DNA of 47,131 nucleotides from Gammaproteobacteria bacterium (GTDB lineage Bacteria; Pseudomonadota; Gammaproteobacteria; Steroidobacterales; PWYM01): contig JAFIFN010000013.1 in the NCBI GenBank assembly GCA_020832005.1, positions 1-47,131 on the forward strand, written 5' to 3'. The stretch's first letter is position 1, and every line of letters starts with the position of its first letter. This document shows, piece by piece, positions 1-7,985 of the stretch. The notes beneath the pieces were generated by a model that saw only the letters and a list, made by a program, of their open reading frames with translations, did not search any database and had not been told where the DNA came from. The translations under genes and the position numbers were made by a program.

Positions 1-141
1 GTCCACCGCGAGCGTCGTTACGCTTCTGTTCGCACGGGCGATCGCATCTATGGTCAGCTGCCAACACGTCGCGGTGAACTGCCCACCATGAACGAACACA
101 AGGGCGACCTGGTCAGAGCTGTTGCACGCAGCTGTCGTCAT
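1..141 (-). CDS. alpha/beta hydrolase, N-terminal fragment (runs off window)
   Basis: This frame is not in the ORF track because it stays open to the window edge. It starts at an ATG 31 bp after the modC stop, on the same strand, and the 47 visible codons contain no stop. The peptide has the pattern VALVFVHGG followed by a tryptophan (CWQL) and a later strand ending LAVD. That is the first strand and oxyanion-hole HG motif of alpha/beta-hydrolase proteins. An in-frame TAG upstream fixes the start region, and AAGG lies nine bases before the ATG. Substrate cannot be judged. The short gap to modC allows co-transcription. Confidence 0.7.
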   Translation of the reverse strand, partial: MTTAACNSSDQVALVFVHGGQFTATCWQLTIDAIARANRSVTTLAVD

Positions 142-172
142 CCTGCTTGCCTTTGCAATTGTCGCCGCAATC

Positions 173-1249
173 TTATCCTACTTGAATTAAGGTCACAGAC
201 TTGATCAACGCATAGACCTGCATACCCGGCTGCAACTGCAGATGCCGAACCGCCCAGGGTGTCACCTCGGCCAGCAACAGCTGATCATCGAGCGTGCGCG
301 TGGCCACCAGGCAACGCTCCTGCTCGCTGTAATCAATGCGCTCGATGGTCACTCGCAGGTGATTCTGGATACTCGTGTGCTGTGGATCGTTCAGTGCCAG
401 CACGACGTCCCGGGCCGGAATACGCAACCGTGTGGCCCCGGTTGCAAGCATGGCCCCCGCCTGAGGCACCCACAGTGTCGCGCCTTCAACACCGAAACGC
501 CTGAGCCCTCCCCGCTCAGGGGGGCTCAGCGAACCCAGCAGCACCGAGGCCGCACCCTCGTCGGCGAACAGCGGCGAGTCCGCGCGCGCCAGCGCATCGC
601 GCAACGATTCGATCTGCTGTATGGCACCCTCGCGCATGAACACCACACGATCGGCCAGGCGCTCCACCTCGTCAGCCGCATGGGTGACCATGATGATGGG
701 GACGCCGGCCTCGCTGCCCAGGCGCGACAGATAGGGCATGATCTCGCGCTTGGTCTGCGCATCCAGCGCCGACAGGGGCTCATCGAGCAACAGCAGCTGC
801 GGGCTGCTCAGCAGCGCCCGGCCCAGGGAGATGCGCTGGCGCTCCCCACCGGAGAGCTGGTCGATCGAGCGTCCGAGCAGACCGCCGATCTCCAGCATGT
901 CACTGACCTCCTGGAGGTGCAGTCGCCGCAATGCCGGGGCCGTACGCGTGTAGCCATACAGAAGGTTCTCGCGCGCCGAGAGGTGCGGCAACAGGCTGTG
1001 CTCCTGGAACACCAGCCCGATTCTGCGCCTGTGCAGGGGCACGAAGCGCCGCTGCTGCTGCCATACCTCGCGACCGAATCGCACGCTCGCCCCGCTGGCA
1101 CGCTCGAGCCCGGCAATGACCCGCAGCAAGGTCGTCTTGCCGCAACCCGAGCGCCCGAACAGCGCCGTCACGCCCTCCAGCGGCAGTTCCATTGCCACAT
1201 CCAGCGTGAACCCCCCGCGCCGGACCTGTGCCTGGATGGACAGACTCAT
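173..1249 (-). CDS. modC: Molybdate ABC transporter ATP-binding protein ModC
   Basis: ModC is the cytoplasmic ATPase that powers molybdate import through ModB. The 358-residue protein has a Walker A (GRSGCGKTT, residues 32-40), the ABC signature LSGGERQR, and a Walker B ending LLLLDEPLSALD. A C-terminal region of about 70 residues resembles the TOBE/Mop molybdate-binding domain typical of ModC. The length is normal for the family. Its ATG overlaps the modB stop codon (ATGA), so the two are translationally coupled. It is the third gene of modABC and probably follows the ModE operator ahead of modA. Confidence 0.95.
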   Translation of the reverse strand: MSLSIQAQVRRGGFTLDVAMELPLEGVTALFGRSGCGKTTLLRVIAGLERASGASVRFGREVWQQQRRFVPLHRRRIGLVFQEHSLLPHLSARENLLYGYTRTAPALRRLHLQEVSDMLEIGGLLGRSIDQLSGGERQRISLGRALLSSPQLLLLDEPLSALDAQTKREIMPYLSRLGSEAGVPIIMVTHAADEVERLADRVVFMREGAIQQIESLRDALARADSPLFADEGAASVLLGSLSPPERGGLRRFGVEGATLWVPQAGAMLATGATRLRIPARDVVLALNDPQHTSIQNHLRVTIERIDYSEQERCLVATRTLDDQLLLAEVTPWAVRHLQLQPGMQVYALIKSVTLIQVG

Positions 1250-1938
1250 AGCCTGGCGACCGAGAAGCGCCGGGTCATGCCGTACACCAGGAAAAGCGTG
1301 AAGAACGCGAACACCAGCAGCATCAGCGACAGCCGGTGGGCGGCGTCGTAGTTCATCGCCTCGGCATGGTCGTAGATCAGCACCGAGAGCACCTTGGTCT
1401 CTCCCGGAATGCTGCCGCCGAGCATCAGGATCACGCCGAATTCTCCGATGGTGTGCGCGAAGGTCAGTGTTGCGGCCACCACGAAACCCCCACGGGTCAG
1501 CGGCAGGATAACCGACACGAAGCGATCGATCGGGCCTGCGCCCAGGCTGCTGGCAACTTCAACCGGGCGGCGACCCAGATTGTTGAACGCCTCGGTCAGT
1601 GGCTGGACGGCAAACGGCATCGAGTAGAGCACCGAGGCCACCAGGATACCTTCGAAGCTGAAGGCCAGGTGCTGCAGGCCGATGGCCTCCAGCGAGCCAC
1701 CGATAAACCCACGTGGACCCAGTGCGATCAACAGGTAGAACCCCAGCACGGTGGGTGGCAGCACCAGCGGCAGTGCGACAACTGCCTGCACCGCCACCCT
1801 GACCGCCGAGCGCCCGCTCGACAGCCACCACGCCAGCGGCGTGGCAATCACCAGCAGAATCAGGGTCGTGTACAGGCACAGCCTGAAAGTCAGCCGGATG
1901 GCCTGCCAGTCTTCGGGACCGAGTCCGAACATCGACAT
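1246..1938 (-). CDS. modB: Molybdate ABC transporter permease ModB
   Basis: ModB is the inner-membrane channel of the molybdate importer. The 230-residue protein shows about five hydrophobic spans and the EAA-type loop that docks on the ATPase (EVASSLGAG...ILPLTR). Length and context between modA and modC are standard. The track start gives MSMFGLG; a second ATG two codons later (at 1932) has better spacing from the upstream AAGGA and may be the true start. The gene begins 8 bp after modA and overlaps modC by 4 bp, so all three are one operon. Confidence 0.95.
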   Translation of the reverse strand: MSMFGLGPEDWQAIRLTFRLCLYTTLILLVIATPLAWWLSSGRSAVRVAVQAVVALPLVLPPTVLGFYLLIALGPRGFIGGSLEAIGLQHLAFSFEGILVASVLYSMPFAVQPLTEAFNNLGRRPVEVASSLGAGPIDRFVSVILPLTRGGFVVAATLTFAHTIGEFGVILMLGGSIPGETKVLSVLIYDHAEAMNYDAAHRLSLMLLVFAFFTLFLVYGMTRRFSVARL

Positions 1939-1946
1939 AATCCTTG

Positions 1947-2705
1947 CTAACGGGGCAGAACAAACCCGTAGCGATGCATGATCTCGAGCGCCGGCTCAGT
2001 GCGCATGAACTGGGCAAAACGTACCGCTGCCGAGTTGCCGGCGGCACGTTGCGTGACGACATAGCCCTGGGTCAAGGGCTGGTGCAGCGCATCGTCAATC
2101 AACCGGTGCGGATGCTCCGCAAGGCGCGGGAACAGCGCCAGCGACAGGGCAATAATGCCCACCTCGGCGGCACCCGACTCGACCATCTGCGCCGTGTGAG
2201 CGATGTTCTCGCCAAACACCAGCTTGGGCTCAACGGCCGCCCAGAGACCAGCAGACACCAGCGCCTCCTGCGCGCGCATCCCGTAGGGTGCATGCGTCGG
2301 CTGGGCGATGGCGATGCGGCGGATACGCGCGTCGGTCGCAAGATCCTGCAGGCTCAGCGACGAGGCATCCATGACAGTGCTCCAGACGACGATACGCCCG
2401 ATCGCGTAGACCGTGGGTTCGGTGGCCGTCAGACCTGCGGCCTGGAGACGTTTCGGAAACGCAATATCCGCCGAGAAGAACACGTCGTACGGCGCACCAT
2501 TCATGATCTGCGTGGTCATCTTCCCAGACGACCCGTAAACGATGTTGAACGTATGGTCGGGATGCGCGTCGCGGAAAAGCACCGCAATGTCGTCGAGCGC
2601 ATAGCGCAGGTCCGCCGCCGCCGCTACGGTGAACTTCTGCGCCAGCGCCGAACACGGCAGCGCCAAAAAAATGCTCGCAAACAGCGCAACAACATGACGC
2701 GGCAT
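1947..2705 (-). CDS. modA: Periplasmic molybdate-binding protein ModA
   Basis: ModA captures molybdate (or tungstate) in the periplasm and delivers it to ModB. I start it at MPRHVVALFASIF, 21 codons inside the track ORF, because this yields a standard signal peptide ending CSALAQ, and the longer start would run through the operator. The mature part begins KFTVAAAADLRYALDDIA, a typical ModA opening, followed by GSSGKMTTQI and YDVFFSADIAFPKRL, which match family anion-binding segments. It is the first gene of the operon and divergent from the modE-like gene. Confidence 0.93.
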   Translation of the reverse strand: MPRHVVALFASIFLALPCSALAQKFTVAAAADLRYALDDIAVLFRDAHPDHTFNIVYGSSGKMTTQIMNGAPYDVFFSADIAFPKRLQAAGLTATEPTVYAIGRIVVWSTVMDASSLSLQDLATDARIRRIAIAQPTHAPYGMRAQEALVSAGLWAAVEPKLVFGENIAHTAQMVESGAAEVGIIALSLALFPRLAEHPHRLIDDALHQPLTQGYVVTQRAAGNSAAVRFAQFMRTEPALEIMHRYGFVLPR

Positions 2706-2713
2706 GATCAGTC

Positions 2714-2737
2714 CGTTATATTCTATGGAATATAGCG
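2714..2737. promoter_or_regulatory. Probable ModE operator between modA and modE
   Basis: A near-perfect inverted repeat has a left arm CGTTATATTC, a 4-base centre TATG, and a right arm GAATATAGCG. One of ten arm positions is mismatched. It closely resembles the known ModE-binding palindrome built on TATAT half-sites. It lies 8 bp upstream of the modA start and 30 bp upstream of the modE-like start. Binding would plausibly block modABC transcription and could also autoregulate modE. This is inferred from pattern and context. Confidence 0.8.
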
Positions 2738-2767
2738 GGATGCTATGCCAGCCCACCGGGGGGGTCA

Positions 2768-3121
2768 ATGACGCAAAGCGGCGTACGCCTGAGCCTGCGA
2801 ATCGATCTGCCGGGGGGGCGCTTTGGCCCGGGCAAGGCCGCCCTGCTGCGAGCCATCAGCGCACATGGGTCGATCAGCGCGGCTGCACGCCAGCTGCGCA
2901 TGTCGTATGCGCGTGCATGGAAACTCACTGAAGCGATGAATTCCAGCTTTCGCGATCCACTTGTGGAGACCTTTTCAGGCGGCAGCAGCCGCGGCGGCGC
3001 ACAATTGACCCTGGCCGGGCAAAAGGTGCTCGAACTCTACACCGCCATCGAGCACGCGGCTGTCAAGGCCGCTGGCAGGAATCTCGCATCACTTTCGTCG
3101 CTAAGCAATCACGAGTGCTGA
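2768..3121 (+). CDS. modE: ModE-like molybdate regulator, DNA-binding domain only
   Basis: This 117-residue protein is the winged-helix N-terminal domain of ModE: RIDLPGGRFGPGKAALLRAI, then ISAAARQLRMSYARAWKLTEAMN as the helix-turn-helix, then RGGAQLTLAGQKVLELY. It stops where full-length ModE (about 260 residues) would continue into two molybdate-binding Mop domains. It therefore has no visible ligand-sensing domain. A G-rich ribosome site precedes the ATG. It is divergent from modABC across the palindromic operator and is the obvious candidate to bind it. One-domain ModE proteins are known in proteobacteria. Confidence 0.85.
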   Translation: MTQSGVRLSLRIDLPGGRFGPGKAALLRAISAHGSISAAARQLRMSYARAWKLTEAMNSSFRDPLVETFSGGSSRGGAQLTLAGQKVLELYTAIEHAAVKAAGRNLASLSSLSNHEC

Positions 3122-3130
3122 GCGAGCTGT

Positions 3131-3757
3131 TCAAGCCCGGTCATCCACCGGGGCCTCGCGTGCCGAAAGGCCGGCGGTCAGTACGAAACGCAAGGCGTCC
3201 TCCATGCGCATATTGACCGGTTGCAACCGAGACTTCGGTAAAAACAGCGTATACCCGCCCACCTGGTAACTCATCGGGAAATACACCGCGACTTCGCTGT
3301 CATCGAGCAGATCGGGGAACTGCGACAGGTCTTCCCGGGTGACAAAGCCTATCAGTTTCATCGCCGGCTGATCGAACTCTACGATGACCACACGGTTGAA
3401 TTGTTCGCCTGCGTCGCCGGAGACCAGACGCATGAAATCCCCCAGCGCGCCATAGATGGTTTTCACCAGTGGTATGCGGTTGAGTACGGTGTCCCACCAC
3501 GCGAACAGGCTCCGGAACAGCAACGCCTTGGCCATGAAGCCGACCGCAAGCGTGAGTGCGATACCCAGCAGGATACCCAGACCCGGGAAGTAGTATCGCT
3601 CCGGGATGACTGCCGAATACATGCCGCCAAGGAACGTCTCGAAGGCGGCACCGATCCACCACAGGACCCAAAGCGTCACCACGATTGGCAGGACCACCGC
3701 CAAGCCTGTCAGAAAAATTGTACGCAGCTCGCGAAACGTCATCATGATCGTATCCAT
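3131..3757 (-). CDS. DUF502 family inner-membrane protein
   Basis: The protein has two N-terminal membrane spans (IFLTGLAVVLPIVVTLWVLWWIGAAF and GLGILLGIALTLAVGFMA). They are followed by IPLVKTIYGALGDFM and a soluble C-terminal domain with FVTRED and VAVYFPMSYQVGGYTLFLP. This arrangement and these motifs are typical of DUF502. The function is unknown; members are widespread in bacteria. I start it at MDTIMMTFREL, giving 208 residues, because the 25 residues before it in the track are not membrane-like and look non-coding; ATG at 3745 is an alternative. It converges on modE with a 9-bp gap. Confidence 0.85.
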   Translation of the reverse strand: MDTIMMTFRELRTIFLTGLAVVLPIVVTLWVLWWIGAAFETFLGGMYSAVIPERYYFPGLGILLGIALTLAVGFMAKALLFRSLFAWWDTVLNRIPLVKTIYGALGDFMRLVSGDAGEQFNRVVIVEFDQPAMKLIGFVTREDLSQFPDLLDDSEVAVYFPMSYQVGGYTLFLPKSRLQPVNMRMEDALRFVLTAGLSAREAPVDDRA

Positions 3758-3854
3758 TGGAAGCCAATGCCTACGATACATCATCACCGATCCTGCCGAA
3801 TGCAGGGCAATGCAGGAGACGGCGGACATCACGCCCGGGTCTGCCGGTCAGACT

Positions 3855-4313
3855 TCACTCCCGAACGAAGCGTCGCACCTGCTCATCATAGTGGCCGTGT
3901 GCGCCCCGCAAGACCGTCTCGTCACGCCATGCGGGCGCAATGGAGAACCATTCGTCCAGGATGTACAGATGCGCCTCACCAATGCTCACGTCGCCAAACA
4001 CTCCAGCTTTCTGGTAGGGGTCCCCGTCCAGAAACGCTTGCAGTGATTCCCTGGATTCAAAGGCCATCCACGCCCCAACCCCGACGACATTCGCATCTTC
4101 GTCAAGAATTCGAAAGGTTGAAACGTCTCGGCCATTTTGCAGGGTGTGCTCCCGATGCGCGTTACGCAGAGTCTCTCGTACCGCCTCGCTGCCCTCCACA
4201 TAGAGTCGCTGAACCAGATAGGTGCGAAAGTACTCGTCACCTGCCTTCACCTCTACAGGCATCAGGAGTGATACGAGCAGGAGACCAAACACTGCTGCCA
4301 TGGTGTGGTTCAT
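3855..4313 (-). CDS. Exported YCII-like protein (second of a pair)
   Basis: A signal peptide (MNHTMAAVFGLLLVSLLMPVEVKAG) precedes a YCII-like domain of about 90 residues. The diagnostic features are a histidine-containing helix (NAHREHTLQ), an ILDEDANVVGVGAW strand pair and the signature DPYQKAGVFGDVSI. A C-terminal extension holds DEWFSIAPAW, echoed in the upstream gene. YCII proteins form small dimeric alpha-beta barrels and are normally cytoplasmic, so an exported copy is unusual. The start is inferred from GAGGG upstream and the 4-bp ATGA overlap with the preceding gene. Activity is unknown. Confidence 0.75.
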   Translation of the reverse strand: MNHTMAAVFGLLLVSLLMPVEVKAGDEYFRTYLVQRLYVEGSEAVRETLRNAHREHTLQNGRDVSTFRILDEDANVVGVGAWMAFESRESLQAFLDGDPYQKAGVFGDVSIGEAHLYILDEWFSIAPAWRDETVLRGAHGHYDEQVRRFVRE

Positions 4314-4813
4314 CGCGGTGCCCTCACGGTAGTGTCCGGTACCGGCGCAAGACCATCTCGCTCGTAGCGCCTGTGTTTGATCGCAAGGCCTTCCCCGCGT
4401 ATCCATGCAGGCTCAATGCGAAAATAACTGTCTATGAAATCGACCTCGACGGGAATAATGCGAATCTCTTTGTAAAATCCGGCTTTCGTGTAAGGGTCCT
4501 CGTAGACGTAGTATTCCACGCCCTCGCGCGTGTCGAATGCGTTCAATGCCACGACACCGATGGCCTTGCCGTTTTCATCATGCAGGTTCGTCGAAACGGC
4601 GGTCTGACTATGTCCCTCAATGTGCAGGTTGTGAGCGCGCTGTTCCTCGGGCGTCACTCCACTGACTCTTGCCATCAGATCATCCGACCAGATTCTATAA
4701 ACAAGATACATCTTGTAGTGCATCTCAGCGGCTTCATTGCGTCCCCCTTGCTGGGTGGCACAGCCCACGCAAAGAAGGCACGCGACGGCTGTCACGATTG
4801 CCAATCTCTTCAT
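4310..4813 (-). CDS. Putative lipoprotein with YCII-like domain (first of a pair)
   Basis: I start it at MKRLAIVTAVACLLCVGC, a lipoprotein-type signal with the acylated cysteine expected at the final C. A strong GGAGG sits just upstream, and the ATG overlaps the serine hydrolase stop. The mature part of about 150 residues has HDENGKAIGVVALNAF and the YCII signature DPYTKAGFYKEIRI. It then has FIDSYFRIEPAW, matching the DEWFSIAPAW tail of the next gene, so the two are paralogues. The predicted position is an envelope membrane facing the periplasm. No substrate can be assigned. Confidence 0.72.
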   Translation of the reverse strand: MKRLAIVTAVACLLCVGCATQQGGRNEAAEMHYKMYLVYRIWSDDLMARVSGVTPEEQRAHNLHIEGHSQTAVSTNLHDENGKAIGVVALNAFDTREGVEYYVYEDPYTKAGFYKEIRIIPVEVDFIDSYFRIEPAWIRGEGLAIKHRRYERDGLAPVPDTTVRAPR

Positions 4814-6021
4814 TCGGCCCCCTCCGTCGGGTTTTGTGTTGTGGTGTCCAGTCCGGCTACAACCGTATTGACAACGAAAGCATCGTCGAAGGATGCCCAC
4901 GGATTCGTCAGTCGTCCTACGCGAAATATTGCCAGTCGTCGAGAAGGCACAACATAGATCCTGCCGTTGCCGCTTGCCTCCATAAAGTAAGTGTCTTCAG
5001 CGAGGAAAGGCCCGGAGAGAGGCCGCGCCGAACCTGTTCGTGTACTTTGGATGCGCTTACCAGTAAAGGGTTCGACGAGCCAGACACTGAATCCGGCACT
5101 CGGGTTATGCGAGACCGGCGTACGTACGGTCTGCAGCCACTCTGGTGCGACAACCTGTCTGCCGTCCCAAACGCCGTTGTTTGCGAGCATCAGGCCGAAG
5201 CGCAGCCAGCTTGACACGCTACCAATAAAGCAGCAGATCGCCCGGGCATCACCACGCGCACGGTCAAGGGCCACGAATCCTGTTTCGTTACCAAGCGGCA
5301 TCCATAGATACTCGGACACCAGCTCGGCATAACGCTTGTTGGTCGCGCGCGTGAGCACGAAATATAGCGCTTGCGCATTGATGTGATTGAAGTCGAACGC
5401 TGAGCCCGGTGTGTGGTCCACAGTACGCTGCAATGTCAACGCGTGGAGGTTGCGCCCGATGAACAGATCCAGTACCGGATTGTAGGGTTTGCGATTGAAG
5501 CTTTCCTGCGCCAGCCCGGACTGATTGGCCAGGAGATCGTGCACGGTGATGCTGCGGCGTGCGTCCTGCTGCCACTCTTCCAGGTATCTGCCAGCACGCT
5601 CATCGAGGCTCTCTATCGCACCGGACTCCAGCGCATATCCAAACGCGATTGACAAAAGACCCTTGTGGATCGAGAACGAATCAACCAACGTCTCAGCATC
5701 GAGACCATCGGCGAAGTGGCTGTAGACGATGGAGTCACCGACGCCCACGACCAGCGCAAAGCTGTCCGTGTCGGTGGCGAATTCGTCGAGCGCCTGAACG
5801 GCCGCTTCATCCAGCAGACCGTGCAACTCAGGCAACGCGACGGGCACACCGGCACCCTGAACAGGCTCCAAGGGAGAATATTTGACGGTATCCAGTACAC
5901 GATCCGGATCCGATATCGAGAACGCCATGTAATTGCGCGCGTAGGGCGCAATGAAAATTGCCATAGTGGCAGCCACCAAGGCCGCCACTGCAGCAATCCA
6001 CCACGGTTTCACAAGCGTCAT
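4810..6021 (-). CDS. Membrane-anchored serine hydrolase, beta-lactamase/6-aminohexanoate hydrolase fold
   Basis: I start it at MTLVKPWW because AGGA lies at proper spacing there, giving 403 residues. One N-terminal hydrophobic span would anchor it in the inner membrane with the domain outside. The nucleophile motif is SIHK (S about residue 117), followed by HDLLANQSGL and PGSAFDFNHINAQ, and a C-terminal SGNGRIYVVPSRRLAIFRVG. These match the PF00144 serine hydrolases, closest in style to 6-aminohexanoate-dimer hydrolase and esterase relatives. The usual catalytic Tyr of the second motif appears to be Phe. It is first of three genes linked by ATGA overlaps. Confidence 0.8.
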   Translation of the reverse strand: MTLVKPWWIAAVAALVAATMAIFIAPYARNYMAFSISDPDRVLDTVKYSPLEPVQGAGVPVALPELHGLLDEAAVQALDEFATDTDSFALVVGVGDSIVYSHFADGLDAETLVDSFSIHKGLLSIAFGYALESGAIESLDERAGRYLEEWQQDARRSITVHDLLANQSGLAQESFNRKPYNPVLDLFIGRNLHALTLQRTVDHTPGSAFDFNHINAQALYFVLTRATNKRYAELVSEYLWMPLGNETGFVALDRARGDARAICCFIGSVSSWLRFGLMLANNGVWDGRQVVAPEWLQTVRTPVSHNPSAGFSVWLVEPFTGKRIQSTRTGSARPLSGPFLAEDTYFMEASGNGRIYVVPSRRLAIFRVGRLTNPWASFDDAFVVNTVVAGLDTTTQNPTEGAE

Positions 6022-6307
6022 ACTGGTCCTGGAAATCGACATCGTGCGCATCACCAGGCCAACTATCGGCCCTGATCGCCCTGCACGGCACGACAGTCTC
6101 CTGCCGCCTTGTACCATAGGTGCAGTACACACCGCCGACTCGCCCGGAGAAAAGCAGATTAGCGGGACGGTCTCAATCAGTGAAACCGTCTGGGCCGATG
6201 GCCTGGGCGAGCCTGAAGCGCCTGTGCGTGGCATAGTAGCTGCTGACCAGCTGCTGGAGGATCGCAGAGTTGATGGCTACTGAGCCGAAAAACACAGGGT
6301 TGCACAG
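6022..6307. other. Divergent intergenic region, serine hydrolase operon / FAD oxidase
   Basis: This 286-bp gap must hold promoters for both divergent units. The ORFs called across it are N-terminal over-extensions or shadows. I see no convincing sigma-70 pair and no clear operator palindrome. Confidence 0.5.
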
Positions 6308-7876
6308 GTGAGCGCCACGCCTGCACACCTCGCCAGGGACGCAACCGAAGCACTGGTACGTATTGTCGGCTCGGATCATGTCGTGACCGATCCAACCGAG
6401 CGCGCCGCGTTGTCCAACGACATCTTCTTCTGGGAAGATGCCCTGCCGGCCGACCTGGTCGTACAGCCAGCCACCACCGGCCAGGTTGCCGAGGTCGTAC
6501 GGATCGTCGCCCGTCACGGGCTTTCGCTGTACACCCGCGGTGGCGGCATGTCCTACACCAAGGGCTTTGTGCCCACCGCCGCCGGCACGGTGCTGCTGGA
6601 CATGCGCCGCCTCGATCAGGTACACGAGATCAATGCCAGTGACCGCTATATCGTCGTCGGCGCCGGTGCCACCTGGCAGTCCGTGAGCGAGGCGCTAAAG
6701 CCTCACGGTCTCAAGGTGGCGTTCGGGGCGCCGTTTTCAGGTGTGTATTCGACCGTCGGCGGTGCCCTGTCCCAGGGGGTGCCCTCAGGCAGCGCCGGCG
6801 TACTGGGTCTCGAGGTCGTGCGCGCTGATGGGTCGGTGCTGCGAACCGGATCATGGGGACGCAAGTCTTCGCATGGTCACGCAGCGCCCTTCTTTCGCGA
6901 ATATGGCCCAGACCTGACCGGCGTGTTCCTCGGTGATACCGGTGCCTTTGGCATCAAGACAGCCGCGGCCTTGCAGCTCACGCAAAAGTTGCCCGCCGCG
7001 GCCCACGCGTCGTTCGCCTTCGAAAGCTACGAGGAGATGGCCGCCTGCATGATCGCGCTGGGTCCGCACGACTTCATCACGCGTCGCGTCGGACTCGATC
7101 CCTTCAAGAGCCAGAACTCCGTGAAGGTCGGCTTCAAGGAAGCGCTGAAGACGCTGGGCGACGTATCGACGTCAGGCCCGACGCTGCTGTCGGGACTCAA
7201 GGATTCGATGAAAATGGCCACCGGGGGCAGCAACTTCATGGGGGGTGTGAAGTGGTCGCTGCACCTGTCGACCGAAGCCATCAACGATGCCGTGGCCGAG
7301 GCGCAGATCGACGTTGTGCGCAACATCTGCCTGCGCCATGGGCGCGAGATCGCGAATTTCCTGCCGCGGGCGATGGATGCACGTGGCTACTCGGTGCGGG
7401 GATTTCTCGGCAGGCAGGGTCAGCGCTGGGTGCCCACCAATTCGATCTGGCCCTTGTCGCGCGCAGTGGAGATCGCCACCGCGGTGCAGGCGTTCTTCGA
7501 CGCACGCCGGGCGGAGATGGACAGACTCGGGTTCCAGGAGTCCTACATGAGCGGCTACGGGCCCGGTTACTTCCTGTGCGAACCGAGCTTCTACTGGCAC
7601 GACGAGGTCAGCGAGCTGCACCTGCGGCACCTGGGCGCTGATGAGGCGCAGCAGTTTCGCCAATTAAAGCCCAATCCGGAGGCCCGTGCATTTGCCATGA
7701 CGCTGCGCCGCGAGCTGGCGCAGTTCTTTTTCGACATGGGTGCGGTGCATGTGCAGATCGCGCGTTTCTATCGATACCAGGATTCGCTGGACGGGGGCAG
7801 TTCGCGTCTGCTGGGCGAGATGAAGGGCTTGCTGGATGCCGACGGCCGGCTCAATCCGGGCAATCTCGGCGTATAG
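6308..7876 (+). CDS. FAD-linked oxidase, VAO/GlcD type
   Basis: The 522-residue flavoprotein has an N-terminal PCMH-type FAD-binding domain: VVQPATTGQVAEVVRIVARHG, RGGGMSYTKGF, VVGAGATWQSVSEALKPHG and STVGGALSQG. The C-terminal substrate domain ends LLDADGRLNPGNLGV, the usual close of this family. Members oxidise hydroxy-acids, phenols or alcohols; the substrate here is unknown. It starts with GTG. An in-frame TGA lies a few codons upstream with no other start between, so the start is well fixed. No signal peptide is seen, so it is probably cytoplasmic. It faces the MFS/symporter genes convergently. Confidence 0.85.
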   Translation: MSATPAHLARDATEALVRIVGSDHVVTDPTERAALSNDIFFWEDALPADLVVQPATTGQVAEVVRIVARHGLSLYTRGGGMSYTKGFVPTAAGTVLLDMRRLDQVHEINASDRYIVVGAGATWQSVSEALKPHGLKVAFGAPFSGVYSTVGGALSQGVPSGSAGVLGLEVVRADGSVLRTGSWGRKSSHGHAAPFFREYGPDLTGVFLGDTGAFGIKTAAALQLTQKLPAAAHASFAFESYEEMAACMIALGPHDFITRRVGLDPFKSQNSVKVGFKEALKTLGDVSTSGPTLLSGLKDSMKMATGGSNFMGGVKWSLHLSTEAINDAVAEAQIDVVRNICLRHGREIANFLPRAMDARGYSVRGFLGRQGQRWVPTNSIWPLSRAVEIATAVQAFFDARRAEMDRLGFQESYMSGYGPGYFLCEPSFYWHDEVSELHLRHLGADEAQQFRQLKPNPEARAFAMTLRRELAQFFFDMGAVHVQIARFYRYQDSLDGGSSRLLGEMKGLLDADGRLNPGNLGV

Positions 7877-7906
7877 GCGTGACTTCGCGCATGACCGACA
7901 GGCGCT

Positions 7907-7936
7907 TTAGTCAGCGCGCGGCACGCTTTTAACCAG
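7907..7936. repeat. Direct repeat copy 1, remnant of the symporter 3' end
   Basis: The core TTAGTCAGCGCGCGGCAC matches 9447-9464 with one mismatch. Allowing a 6-base gap, 26 of 30 positions match through position 7936. Read on the minus strand, this copy encodes V-K-S-V-P-R-A-D-stop, mirroring the symporter tail E-S-V-R-V-P-R-A-D-stop. With its partner at 9447 it brackets the MFS gene. Confidence 0.75.
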
Positions 7937-7985
7937 ACAGAGACCACCGCCTCCTCAAATGTGCGAAAGACTTTTTACGCTATTC

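Noticed and set aside
242-1351. 369-aa plus-strand ORF opposite modC/modB
   Set aside because: Shadow of modC, which has all ABC motifs; composition is typical of antisense frames.
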